Part shown: positions 1-8,359 of the stretch, in pieces | Layout of the letters: each line of letters opens with the position of its first letter | How positions within the stretch are numbered: the first letter of the stretch is position 1 | NCBI GenBank assembly: GCA_964019425.1 | Contig: OZ025795.1 | Location: 500,001-564,000, forward strand | Length of the DNA: 64,000 nt | Source of the DNA: Flectonema sp. DT1601 | Lineage: Eukaryota > Euglenozoa > Diplonemea > Diplonemida > Diplonemidae | Direction: 5' to 3' | Program-made: the position numbers and the translations under genes | The notes under the pieces: model-generated | The model's input: the letters and a program-made list of their open reading frames with translations, nothing else | Databases searched by the model: none | Told to the model about the DNA's origin: nothing

Positions 1-525
1 CCTTCACTCGATAGACGGTGCCCATGTTGAACCAGTCCGTTTTTCGATCTCCTACAGTGTGCCTCTAAGTACTTGTGATTACACTAAAAAAAAAAAAAAA
101 AAAAGATAAATCTATCGATCGATTCTTGCAAGAAAAAGATTTACCTCTTGAGAACTCTCCCGCTATGTGTTTTATATTACAAGACTTTGTGTTCTTGTCT
201 CAGCTACCAGGCTTTTTTTTTTAATTATATGAGTGTTTTTCTGTTTTATATATCGATAATCTGACCATATTGTGGAAAACACTGATGACACTGTTAATTT
301 ATGTAGAACGTAAAACAATCGACCAGTGATATTTACTGTTTTTTTTTCTTTTCCCCCCCCGCATTGTCTATGATACAAAACATTTGTATTTTACGTACAA
401 ACTCGAACAGTTAACCCCCCCGCATTGTCAGACAAACCTTTTATTCATGAAGAGAGTGTTTGTGATTCCCTCGTTGATGTTACTGGCCTGCGTTATTTAT
501 TTATTATTTTCTTTTTTTAAAACAG
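1..525. other. Leading intergenic region with trans-splice acceptor
   Basis: No gene is supported here. The stretch holds poly(A) and poly(T) runs. Positions 366-437 closely resemble 38985-39056, upstream of the TPR gene: a TGATACAA..ACATTTGTATTTTACGTACAAA block, then a C-run. The last 19 bases (507-525) are a T-rich tract ending AAAACAG, directly followed by the ATG at 526; I read this as a spliced-leader acceptor. A short ORF over 384-602 with a hydrophobic start is probably only the pyrimidine tract read in another frame. Confidence 0.6.
507..525 (+). promoter_or_regulatory. Predicted trans-splice acceptor of the first oxygenase gene
   Basis: A run of T with one C is followed by AAAACAG, whose final G abuts the A of the ATG at 526. 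No matching GT donor with a coding exon is evident upstream, so trans-splicing fits better than a cis-intron. The leader would join directly to the start codon. Confidence 0.55.
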
Positions 526-1191
526 ATGTCTCTCTTCGTGTTGAAACACCTCAAAGGATTCGTATCACCCACGAGAACAGAACTCCTACTGAAAGAATTT
601 AGAGATGGAACTCAAAGGTACTTTCATTCAATCGAGAAACACACGGCGTTCTTAAATGATGACGTCGAATGTGAGAATAAGAAAGATATTGCTATTAGAA
701 AAAAACTTCTAACAAGTGAGAAACTTATACTTGATGGAGAGGAGTTAAAAATCAATTCTCATGCCTCTGTTCTATACGACGAGTTGATGCCTGTTGTTGG
801 TGAAGTCGTTGGGAAACAATTATATCCTCATGGAGACTTAATGAACAGGTTTTATTATAATAAATTTAACATTGGTCATCAGTTGGGATGGCATTTCGAT
901 AACAGCGCCTTCGCTGTTAACATCCTCTTAGATAGGGCTACTGAGGGTGGTGATCTCCAATACGGTATAACATCATCGACTTCTGACATAGGAGACTATC
1001 TAAACAACAATCGCTCTCCCATAACTGTCCCTTTCATACCAGGTGATGTACTGATCTTTAATGGAAGTGAGTACCTTCATTCTGTTTCACCTGTTGTAAA
1101 GGGTAGTCGTATTAATTTGATTTGCTGTTTTGGGACTTCTCCAAATGAACACCTTAACGCGTCGACTAAGAGACAGTTCTTTGGTAAGTAG
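526..1191 (+). CDS. 2-oxoglutarate/Fe(II)-dependent oxygenase
   Basis: A 221-residue protein with the double-stranded beta-helix oxygenase signature. The first metal-binding motif is H-x-D in GWHFDNSAFAVNILL; the second histidine lies in EYLHSV, followed by an arginine in GSRINLI that would bind 2-oxoglutarate. GWHFDxSxFAV followed by an EGGDLQY segment recalls the HalD/ArpA-type group of small Fe(II)/2OG dioxygenases, which act on small molecules; the substrate here is unknown. The start at 526 is chosen because it is the first ATG after a T-rich tract and AG. The next gene is also a 2OG oxygenase but of a different subfamily, so the pair is not an obvious tandem duplicate. No signal peptide is seen. 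Confidence 0.88.
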   Translation: MSLFVLKHLKGFVSPTRTELLLKEFRDGTQRYFHSIEKHTAFLNDDVECENKKDIAIRKKLLTSEKLILDGEELKINSHASVLYDELMPVVGEVVGKQLYPHGDLMNRFYYNKFNIGHQLGWHFDNSAFAVNILLDRATEGGDLQYGITSSTSDIGDYLNNNRSPITVPFIPGDVLIFNGSEYLHSVSPVVKGSRINLICCFGTSPNEHLNASTKRQFFGK

Positions 1192-1432
1192 CGTTTTAGT
1201 GTTCAAAAACAACAATTACGATTCGTGTTTTTAAAACAAAAAAAAAAAATGAATAAAATTAAAAAAAAAAAAAAATTCGATGTCAAAATTTGACATCGAA
1301 AAAAAACCGAAGAAGATTTTTAACTGGAACATTGTCGACGGGTTTTTCCCTCTTTTTTTTTTTTTTTTTCCTTTTCTTTCTCTTATCAATATTTCTAATA
1401 GAATATCAAACAAAAATAATAATAATAATAAT

Positions 1433-3115
1433 ATGAAACCAGAGATTAAAAGACCTAAAATAGAGAAAGACATCAGCGGTGTTTTTAACGAGAAAATAGT
1501 ATCAACAGGCACAGAGCTTGGTAAGGAACATGACAAAGGAATGCCATACAAACACGTTGCTCTTCAGGGTTTGATGCAAGATGAATTTCTAAAACTACTA
1601 GTGAGTGAATCAAAGGAGCATTTGGAGGCTACTTTTAAAGAAACAGATCTATTTAAGATGTATCAGACGCTTGATTTGGCAAATTTCGTTGAATGTGAAG
1701 ATGAAGAAATCATGGAATTGAGAACAAAAGTACCCGGAATCATAAAGCTACGCGATGCCTTATACTCAGATAGGTTTAGAGAATTCGTTCAGAAGGCCTG
1801 TAATGTTGATCAGAAACTGACATCAAGAGTTGACATGGCTCTTCAAGCATACAGCAATGGAGGACATCTATTATGCCACGATGATGTAATCGGGACTAGA
1901 GCTGTGTCGTTTATTATCTACTTAACAGACCCAGACACGGCATGGACTCCTGAGATGGGAGGAGAGTTAGAGCTGTACCCTCACGAAAACAACATCCCTG
2001 ACGCAGTTCCTACCAAGAAAGTTCTACCAACATCAAACTCTATGATTATGTTTAAAGTACAACCTGGTGTAACTTATCACTCTGTCGGTGAAACTCTTAC
2101 GGATGAAGTCCCCAGATTATCACTTCAAGGTTGGTTTCACTCTGAAGTTCCAGCTGCAGGTAGCGAAGAAATCTCATCTTTGGCGATGCTAAAAGTAGAT
2201 AATGACGCCAATAAGTGTTGTTCATTAAAACCATTTAGTTCGTTACCAGAGGGGTCAATTGTTGAAGCTGGTACTCAACACGAACAGCATTCAATTAATG
2301 AATTCTTTAGTTCGGAAGAAAAATCATTTTTATCGTCAATCGTATCGGAGGAATACCTTACTGATGATGCTATTGTTAAAATTAGAAAACAATTTGCTCA
2401 AGACGGGTCTGTTCAGCTTCGTAACTTTCTCAAAAAAACAACGGCAGACACGATCTTGACACAAGCAATCTCTGTTGATTCTGAGGAGGGATACCCTGGT
2501 AGCAGAGATTATGCTTTATCTGAGAAGTCGAAAAAATTGGGAGGAATATTATTAGCCCCACCTGTTGTAAGGAGATATGTTCAGTATCCAATAAAGGCAA
2601 ACCATGAATTGAAAATAAGCAACTTGGCATCGGAACTTTTAGCAAGTTCAGCATGGGTTAAGTTTCTCTCTCTGGCTACATCTCTACGACCATTAGCTGG
2701 AAGACATGAAATTAGAAGATTTCGACCAGGTTGTGACTACACCGTTGGATATCATAAAATGCTTGAATCTGATACTCGATTAGATGTTAGTCTTTGTTTT
2801 ACTCCTGAATCACAGGGATGGGCAACTGGTGATATTGGTGGTTTTGAATGTTTTATTGAATCAGAAGATAGTCAACAAATCGCAGCTGAGGTTTACGGAA
2901 ACGAAGATGATGCCGAAAACAATTTGTTGTCATTCCACGCTGCTAATAATAATTTAACACTTGTTGCTCGTGATGAGCAGATGATGAAATTCGTTAAATA
3001 TGTCAGTGCTGCTGCTCCAGGTTCAAGGTGGGATATCTCATCTGTCTATGAAATTGACTGCGATGGTAGCGACACTGAAGACGAAGAAGACGAAGAGGAA
3101 CCTGAAGAATCATAA
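1433..3115 (+). CDS. OGFOD1: Prolyl hydroxylase OGFOD1/Tpa1
   Basis: A 560-residue protein matching the OGFOD1/Tpa1 family, which hydroxylates a proline of ribosomal protein uS12 (RPS23) and affects translation termination. Both family domains are present. The catalytic N-terminal half has the Fe ligands H149, D151 (in LLCHDDVIGTR) and H216 (TYHSVGE), and R228 in PRLSLQGWFH for 2-oxoglutarate; human OGFOD1 has nearly the same numbering. The C-terminal half carries the second degenerate oxygenase fold (GYHKMLESDTRLDVSLCF). The protein ends in an acidic tail. The ATG at 1433 follows an (AAT)n run and a T-rich tract ending CTAATAG near 1400. An in-frame ATG at 1280 would add 51 poly-F/N residues and is judged 5' leader. 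Confidence 0.93.
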   Translation: MKPEIKRPKIEKDISGVFNEKIVSTGTELGKEHDKGMPYKHVALQGLMQDEFLKLLVSESKEHLEATFKETDLFKMYQTLDLANFVECEDEEIMELRTKVPGIIKLRDALYSDRFREFVQKACNVDQKLTSRVDMALQAYSNGGHLLCHDDVIGTRAVSFIIYLTDPDTAWTPEMGGELELYPHENNIPDAVPTKKVLPTSNSMIMFKVQPGVTYHSVGETLTDEVPRLSLQGWFHSEVPAAGSEEISSLAMLKVDNDANKCCSLKPFSSLPEGSIVEAGTQHEQHSINEFFSSEEKSFLSSIVSEEYLTDDAIVKIRKQFAQDGSVQLRNFLKKTTADTILTQAISVDSEEGYPGSRDYALSEKSKKLGGILLAPPVVRRYVQYPIKANHELKISNLASELLASSAWVKFLSLATSLRPLAGRHEIRRFRPGCDYTVGYHKMLESDTRLDVSLCFTPESQGWATGDIGGFECFIESEDSQQIAAEVYGNEDDAENNLLSFHAANNNLTLVARDEQMMKFVKYVSAAAPGSRWDISSVYEIDCDGSDTEDEEDEEEPEES

Positions 3116-3313
3116 ACACGATTTGAACATCTAATCCTTTCAACTGGAAATGATTATACTCATCGACTTATAGATGATTTCTTTACTGAGGAAGGACAAA
3201 ATTATTTTTGTTAATCACCTGATCCTGTGATCTATACCTTACCCGTAATTCAACAGATTTACGGTTTCTTAAACCGAATGTTGTGGGAGGGGGAAAAAAA
3301 AAAAAAAAAAAAA

Positions 3314-3408
3314 AAACCATTCGGATAAGCCTTGTACCTGTTAGATAACACTGTCATAATAAATAAAACGGCTTTTTATCTGAATGGTTTCTTCTCCGAG
3401 TTCGTCGG
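3314..3408 (-). repeat. Dispersed hairpin element, copy 1
   Basis: Read on the minus strand this begins with a tight hairpin (CCGACGAACTCGG), then GAAACCATTCAGAT and AGCCG, and closes with the inverted arm at 3314-3331. The same layout occurs on the plus strand at 17318-17442 and 39947-40070 and, more diverged, at 47284-47380. It lies about 200 bases downstream of the OGFOD1 stop. Miniature transposon or structured RNA are both possible. Confidence 0.6.
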
Positions 3409-3643
3409 GTGCAAAAAATAAAAAAAATAAAAAATAAGATAAAAAGAAAAATTAATCATCACATTGTTGATTTTCTTTTATATTTTATTTTTAAATTACG
3501 ATCGGAATTCGGTAGTTTTATCATAGCCGTTGGTACTTTTCAATCAGAATATCTGAAACAAGTTTATTAATTTAAAGTAATTTATTTTTTTTCTAACTAA
3601 ATCTGTTTTTCCCCTTCAAATCAGCAACCCGAATCCACTCAAC

Positions 3644-4885
3644 ATGAAAACAGTATTAGCGACTCTGCTCAGTGCGTTGTCAGTGGGATTCGCGTCTAGA
3701 ATTGACTATACGGGATACCAAATGTACCATGTGAGTGCTGGAACTAACGTATCTCACGATGCTTTGATGAAGGAGAGAATGTCACCAACGATGAGTTTAA
3801 GTTTTTTAACTGAAAATTTGAGAGAATCAGACATCGTTGTTGGACCTTCAGAAAACAAGCAATTCATAAACTTTTTGAAGCAACACAACGTCAGTTATGA
3901 TCTCGTTAGTGAAAACATTCAACAGCAATTCGATGATCAATTATTAAACAGAAAAGAATACAAAGCTGGTGACTTAGAAAATTTTGACTACAATCAGTTC
4001 CATCCATACAATGAGATCATCTCCTGGATTAGAGATATTCATGCGGCCTATCCCCAATTGACGGAACTTGTTACTATTGGAACGTCTTATGAAGGAAGAG
4101 AACTGTTAGCTATTAAGATTACTGGTCCTCCAACTGGTGCAATCAAAAAGAAGATTTTCACCAACTACGCCATCCACGCTAGAGAATGGTTATCACCAGC
4201 AACAGGTATTAATATGATCCACTCAATGTTGTCAGACTACAGTCACAATGCTGAAGTTCAGTTTATTGTTAATAATGTTGAGTGGACTTTTCTTCCAATA
4301 ACGAACCCTGATGGTTATGAATATACGTGGACCACAGATAGAATGTGGAGAAAAACTAGATCTCAAAATATCGGTACTTCCTGTGTGGGTACTGACCCGA
4401 ACAGAAATTGGGGAAACCATTGGGGATACCCTGGAGCTTCTGCTAATCCTTGCTCTGATTCTTACCACGGACCAAGTATCTTTAGTGAAAGGGAAGTTAA
4501 AAGTGTTTCAGATCACATCGCATCATTAAACCCTCAGGGATACATCGATTTCCACTGCTGTGGAGAAATGTGGATGACACCTTGGGGATGGACTACCAAC
4601 TATCCGGTAGACTATGAAGCACAGCTTGAAGGAGCACACAAATGTGTTGACGCACTGAAACAAGTCAGCGGAACTAACTACGCTTTTGGAACCATCTCGA
4701 GAGTTATTTACGTCGCGTCTGGTTCATCAGTTGATTGGACCTACGGAGATGTTGGCGTAAAGCAATCAGTCGCTGTTGAGCTCCCTGGTCAATTCGCTAG
4801 CCCTCCTGCCATCATCCGCCCTACCGCTATTGAAACCTGGCAGGCGCTCTTGCAATTCGGATTTGTGGTTTTAAATGGAAATTAA
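3644..4885 (+). CDS. Secreted zinc carboxypeptidase, M14A type
   Basis: A 413-residue metallocarboxypeptidase that would remove C-terminal residues from peptides in a lysosome-like compartment or outside the cell. Residues 1-17 form a signal peptide (MKTVLATLLSALSVGFAS), followed by a pro-region of about 100 residues and the catalytic domain. Zinc ligands are H178 and E181 in HAREW and H304 in DFHCC. DPNRNW holds the substrate-binding Asn/Arg, ASGSSVDWTY matches the family's ASGGSxDW motif, and E379 in VAVELPG is the catalytic base. All key residues are present, so it looks active. The ATG follows a pyrimidine tract ending AAATCAG at about 3626. The A/B specificity class cannot be set by eye. 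Confidence 0.93.
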   Translation: MKTVLATLLSALSVGFASRIDYTGYQMYHVSAGTNVSHDALMKERMSPTMSLSFLTENLRESDIVVGPSENKQFINFLKQHNVSYDLVSENIQQQFDDQLLNRKEYKAGDLENFDYNQFHPYNEIISWIRDIHAAYPQLTELVTIGTSYEGRELLAIKITGPPTGAIKKKIFTNYAIHAREWLSPATGINMIHSMLSDYSHNAEVQFIVNNVEWTFLPITNPDGYEYTWTTDRMWRKTRSQNIGTSCVGTDPNRNWGNHWGYPGASANPCSDSYHGPSIFSEREVKSVSDHIASLNPQGYIDFHCCGEMWMTPWGWTTNYPVDYEAQLEGAHKCVDALKQVSGTNYAFGTISRVIYVASGSSVDWTYGDVGVKQSVAVELPGQFASPPAIIRPTAIETWQALLQFGFVVLNGN

Positions 4886-5265
4886 GAGAGTGTACACGTG
4901 GTGAAAAAAAAAAAAAAAAAGAAACTTTAAAGTCGCATTTTCTTGGTTTTCTTTTCCTCCTCGGAAGAAAAGAAAAAAAAGAAAAAAACACCAATAATCT
5001 TCTTCCTTGATGGTGGTGTCAACGTCCCTCTCCCTTAGTAAGTAGTGGACATAACCCACAGAAGGGTTTCATCTACTGCCACCCCATGTGTCAAACTACA
5101 ATACTTGATAATGTGTTTTATACATTACCAGACCCGTGTGCCCCGTAGTGACTCTCTCGTTTTATTTTTCAACGCTGTTCATACACCGACCAAGAAGTCT
5201 TTTTTTCCCCGTCAGATTGTTTGAGAATATTCCTTTTTTTTTTAACAACAGACATTTCCATCCAC
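4886..5265. other. Intergenic region with trans-splice acceptor
   Basis: No gene is seen. There are A-rich runs at 4903-4920 and 4968-4988. A T-rich tract at 5231-5243 followed by AACAACAG (ending 5251) is the likely trans-splice acceptor for the next gene, 14 nt before its ATG. Confidence 0.5.
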
Positions 5266-7020
5266 ATGAGAGGATTCCGTATTAGCGGAATAGCTCCCCT
5301 TTCTCATATTCATTATAATAGAAATGTTCACATCAATCCAACTGTTTTAATATTTGACTCCAGAGGGAAGAAATTCACCGAAGGAAAATCAATTCTTGAA
5401 ACAGCCCGAAACGACGTTGGTAGAAAATCTGATGTCATAGGTGGGATTATACTATGTGATAAAGACAATTATAAGCCTGGATGTACATGGGTAAGTACTT
5501 GGGTGTTCGAAGGTGAAATTGACGACTGCATGGATTATTTACAAGAGGCAGTTCAATGGACATTTAATACCACCGCTATCCAATGCATGCTAATCAAATA
5601 CACAACACTGACACCAACAACACCACCGTCTATGACAGAATCGTTATGGTGTTGTATGTCTGAAGCTGTTCAGAAAGGTACTCAACATTTTGATTCTCTC
5701 GCAAGTTATCCAACTCCAACTCATAAGCTTGAACAAAATATAAAAAGAACAATTACGGACCCTCCAACCGAATATACCATCTTATTATTATCGGGTGCAT
5801 TTAATCCATTACACAAAGCACACTTACAGTGTTTGGAAATAACACGTTCTCATTTGATAAGAATGGGTATTCCAGTTATAGCTGGATACATATGTCCATC
5901 ATCTGATTTGTACTTACAGCGTAAATTAGGGGATGAGGCTATGAGTTTGGAAATGAGAGTTGCGTGTTGTAATTCTGTGGTTCGGCATTCGCAATGGTTG
6001 GAAGTTCTCAACTGGGGGTTGGCTAATGGAAGAGAAATTTCAAAGATATTAGCTGGAAAATTACATAGCAAGGGATTGATTTCGAGTTCTGGAGTTGAAT
6101 TGAAATTTAAAGTTAAGTTAGTGTTCGGAGCTGATTTCTTTGTCAAAAGTAAATGTCATTTACGATACCCAGGATCTACGATAGCAATCAGTAGAGGTAA
6201 TGATGATACGAAGATCATTGAAGAAGACATTAAAAGCGGAAGAACTGGTCCTGAATTCATTCTAATCAAAACAACACCAAACCATCAAATGGATGACATG
6301 TCGTCAACTGCAATCAGATTAGCGACGATCTCTGAAGATGTCGACGTCTTAAAAAGGAGTCTTCATTTTGATGTTTTAAAGATCTTATATCCAAAATTAG
6401 TAAAGAAACCAACCGTGGTTACGATTGGAATATACGGACCTAGTGGATGCGGTAAAAGTACTCTTGCTGCGTCACTTATATCTAAATTATCAAATCCAGT
6501 GCAATACATCTCACAGGATAATTGGTTAATCCCATCGAAGGTTAAAGATAGTAATTGGGAATGTCCAGAAACGATGGATTTCAACGGACTTTTTGAATCT
6601 CTCGTTACTTTGAAAAAAGATTTGCAATCCAGCGATCTAGGATGCCAGCAATTCACCGCATCGTATAAAGGTTCTAACGTATCTCTTTCTACTGGTTTAT
6701 CTCCGTCAGATCCATCAACGATATATTTAGTGGTGGAGGGGTTTCTTTTATTCTATGATTCAAGAATTACCTCTCTGATTGATAAAACAATTATCATATC
6801 ATCGGATTTGAATACTTGTCGTTCAAGACGTTTTAACAGAGAAGGTAGAACTGGTGATCCGAAAGAATTTAAGCTGTATAACAGATTGGTGTGGCCTTAT
6901 TATGAAAAGTATTCATCTCAACAAATACGAAATGCTGGTGATACTGCCTTAACCATCTCGGGTAACGTTCCGATTGCGGAATCACTTTCTGAGGTCCTAA
7001 CTCATGTTAAAAAATTATAA
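5266..7020 (+). CDS. Fused NMN adenylyltransferase and nicotinamide riboside kinase
   Basis: A 584-residue protein that appears to join two consecutive steps of NAD salvage: phosphorylation of nicotinamide riboside to NMN and adenylylation of NMN to NAD. Residues ~1-165 are a leader region of unclear role. Residues ~173-355 are an NMNAT domain with the nucleotidyltransferase motif GAFNPLHKAH (177-186) and the second motif SSTAIR. Residues ~387-584 are a kinase with P-loop GPSGCGKST (from 391), then WECPETMDF, VVEGFLLF and an R-rich lid (RSRRFNREGRTG) and VWPYYEKY, all typical of eukaryotic NRK. Bacterial NadR has the same NMNAT-kinase order, but the kinase half here reads like NMRK. The start is the first ATG after the 5251 acceptor. 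Confidence 0.87.
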   Translation: MRGFRISGIAPLSHIHYNRNVHINPTVLIFDSRGKKFTEGKSILETARNDVGRKSDVIGGIILCDKDNYKPGCTWVSTWVFEGEIDDCMDYLQEAVQWTFNTTAIQCMLIKYTTLTPTTPPSMTESLWCCMSEAVQKGTQHFDSLASYPTPTHKLEQNIKRTITDPPTEYTILLLSGAFNPLHKAHLQCLEITRSHLIRMGIPVIAGYICPSSDLYLQRKLGDEAMSLEMRVACCNSVVRHSQWLEVLNWGLANGREISKILAGKLHSKGLISSSGVELKFKVKLVFGADFFVKSKCHLRYPGSTIAISRGNDDTKIIEEDIKSGRTGPEFILIKTTPNHQMDDMSSTAIRLATISEDVDVLKRSLHFDVLKILYPKLVKKPTVVTIGIYGPSGCGKSTLAASLISKLSNPVQYISQDNWLIPSKVKDSNWECPETMDFNGLFESLVTLKKDLQSSDLGCQQFTASYKGSNVSLSTGLSPSDPSTIYLVVEGFLLFYDSRITSLIDKTIIISSDLNTCRSRRFNREGRTGDPKEFKLYNRLVWPYYEKYSSQQIRNAGDTALTISGNVPIAESLSEVLTHVKKL

Positions 7021-7132
7021 TAACCTCTCCCTAGCCTTATTTTTTTCCTGTTTTTTTTTGCATTCTTTTTTTTTAAAAAAATCAACGTTAACATTATATT
7101 GTCGCAGTACCCAACACAAAGTAATAATAAAC

Positions 7133-7951
7133 ATGGAAGACGTTGACTTCCCAGCTCGTAAGCGAGCTATCTTAAGAGAATTAAACAACGGAGAGATCGA
7201 CAGGTCTCCAAAAGGGTTCGTTGATGACAGATGTCTACCTGTCATCGAATTATTGAATAAACTTGACAACTACGTCACCACTAGCAGTTGTTCTGGAAGA
7301 GTATCGTTATGGATTAGCAAGGATGATTCAAACGAAAATGAAGAACACCAAGACAGCAAGAAAAAGAGTCAAGGAGGAAGTTGGTTATGGATTACTCACG
7401 ACGAGCCTGTGATGGAAGATGCGCTCACAGCAATGGAAAAAGTTGGAAATAATGATTCTGTTTGGCTTAAATTTGAACCTTATATTCTACATGTTCAAGC
7501 ATCGAGTTTACATCACGCTAAGCAATTACTGACGGCGGGTCTTAATTCAGGTTTTAGAAATAGTGGGATTGTGCCAGCAGGAACCGCATCTCACCCGTCG
7601 TATATTGTTGCAATTCGTCACACCGCAAGATTAGATTGTCCAGTTCAAGTCCCGGGCGCGGTACCATATTCACCTTCTACTCTGCGATATCTCATCACTA
7701 CTTCAACTGATAAAATTAAATCAACTTGGGAACGTGCTGATATGCTTCTTACTGCTCTTCATGTAATGATTGAAAAACTAAACAAAGAGCTGACACCCAA
7801 GGAAGATCCAAAAGATAAATGGAAACGTAGACACGAAGAGGGACTACGAAAACAGAGAGAGGCGAAGGAAAAGCAAAAACAAAAACAAAAATCTTCAGAA
7901 GCAGAAGTGGAGGGATTTGACGGTGAACTGGATTTTAATGCAGGATCATAG
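7133..7951 (+). CDS. TYW3: tRNA wybutosine-synthesizing protein 3
   Basis: A 272-residue protein of the TYW3 family, which methylates an intermediate of wybutosine at position 37 of tRNA-Phe using S-adenosylmethionine. Diagnostic stretches are LDNYVTTSSCSGRVSLW (the S-x-SCSGR motif), GGSWLWITHDE and KFEPYILHVQASS, then LNSGFRNSGI and AIRHTARLD. A C-terminal K/E/Q-rich tail of about 50 residues, probably disordered, follows the domain. The ATG at 7133 lies 27 nt after TTGTCGCAG; longer readings start in T-rich leader and are rejected. It follows the NAD gene by 112 nt. Confidence 0.93.
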   Translation: MEDVDFPARKRAILRELNNGEIDRSPKGFVDDRCLPVIELLNKLDNYVTTSSCSGRVSLWISKDDSNENEEHQDSKKKSQGGSWLWITHDEPVMEDALTAMEKVGNNDSVWLKFEPYILHVQASSLHHAKQLLTAGLNSGFRNSGIVPAGTASHPSYIVAIRHTARLDCPVQVPGAVPYSPSTLRYLITTSTDKIKSTWERADMLLTALHVMIEKLNKELTPKEDPKDKWKRRHEEGLRKQREAKEKQKQKQKSSEAEVEGFDGELDFNAGS

Positions 7952-7975
7952 AAATAAAGGGGAAAGAAGTTTTGT

Positions 7976-8056
7976 TTGTGCGCAACCGATACAAAATTCC
8001 TAATACAACAATAGGTTAGTTACGCTGCCACAATTCTCTTTCTACCAAACAATACA
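7976..8056 (+). repeat. Dispersed 80-bp intergenic repeat, copy 1
   Basis: This block closely matches 26854-26933. Its 3' half, starting GGTTAGTTACGCTGCC, is identical over about 33 nt to that copy, then differs at one base; the 5' part shares GCGCAACCG/GTACGCAACCG. It begins ~25 nt after the TYW3 stop and is followed by a long poly(A). The rest of the gap to 8359 holds A- and T-runs only. Function unknown. Confidence 0.65.
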
Positions 8057-8359
8057 AAAAAAAAAAAAAAAAAAAAAAATAGCTATATTAACTAACCTGG
8101 AGCTATTCAGCCGGTTCTCCTTTCAAAGGCACGGCAATCGTTAGTTTGGTTTCTTATTGTCGGGCAAGTCCTCGATATGATCATCACTGGTTGAGGTAGC
8201 CTTTTCAAATTTATAATTTATTACCCTTCTTCGTTTTATCTAGGGAAGTGAGATGTGGATAAATAAGTAGAAAAGTCAGCTTTTCACAGTAGTATAATAT
8301 TATATTTTTTTTTGACAGAAGGGGAAAAAAAAAAAAAAAAAAAAAAGAAGTGAGTAAGA

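Noticed and set aside
384-602. Small protein with a signal-peptide-like start before the first oxygenase
   Set aside because: Its hydrophobic part is the T-rich acceptor tract, and the frame overlaps the better supported oxygenase.
1280-1432. N-terminal extension of OGFOD1
   Set aside because: It encodes poly-F and poly-N from the acceptor tract and an AAT run, with no family counterpart.
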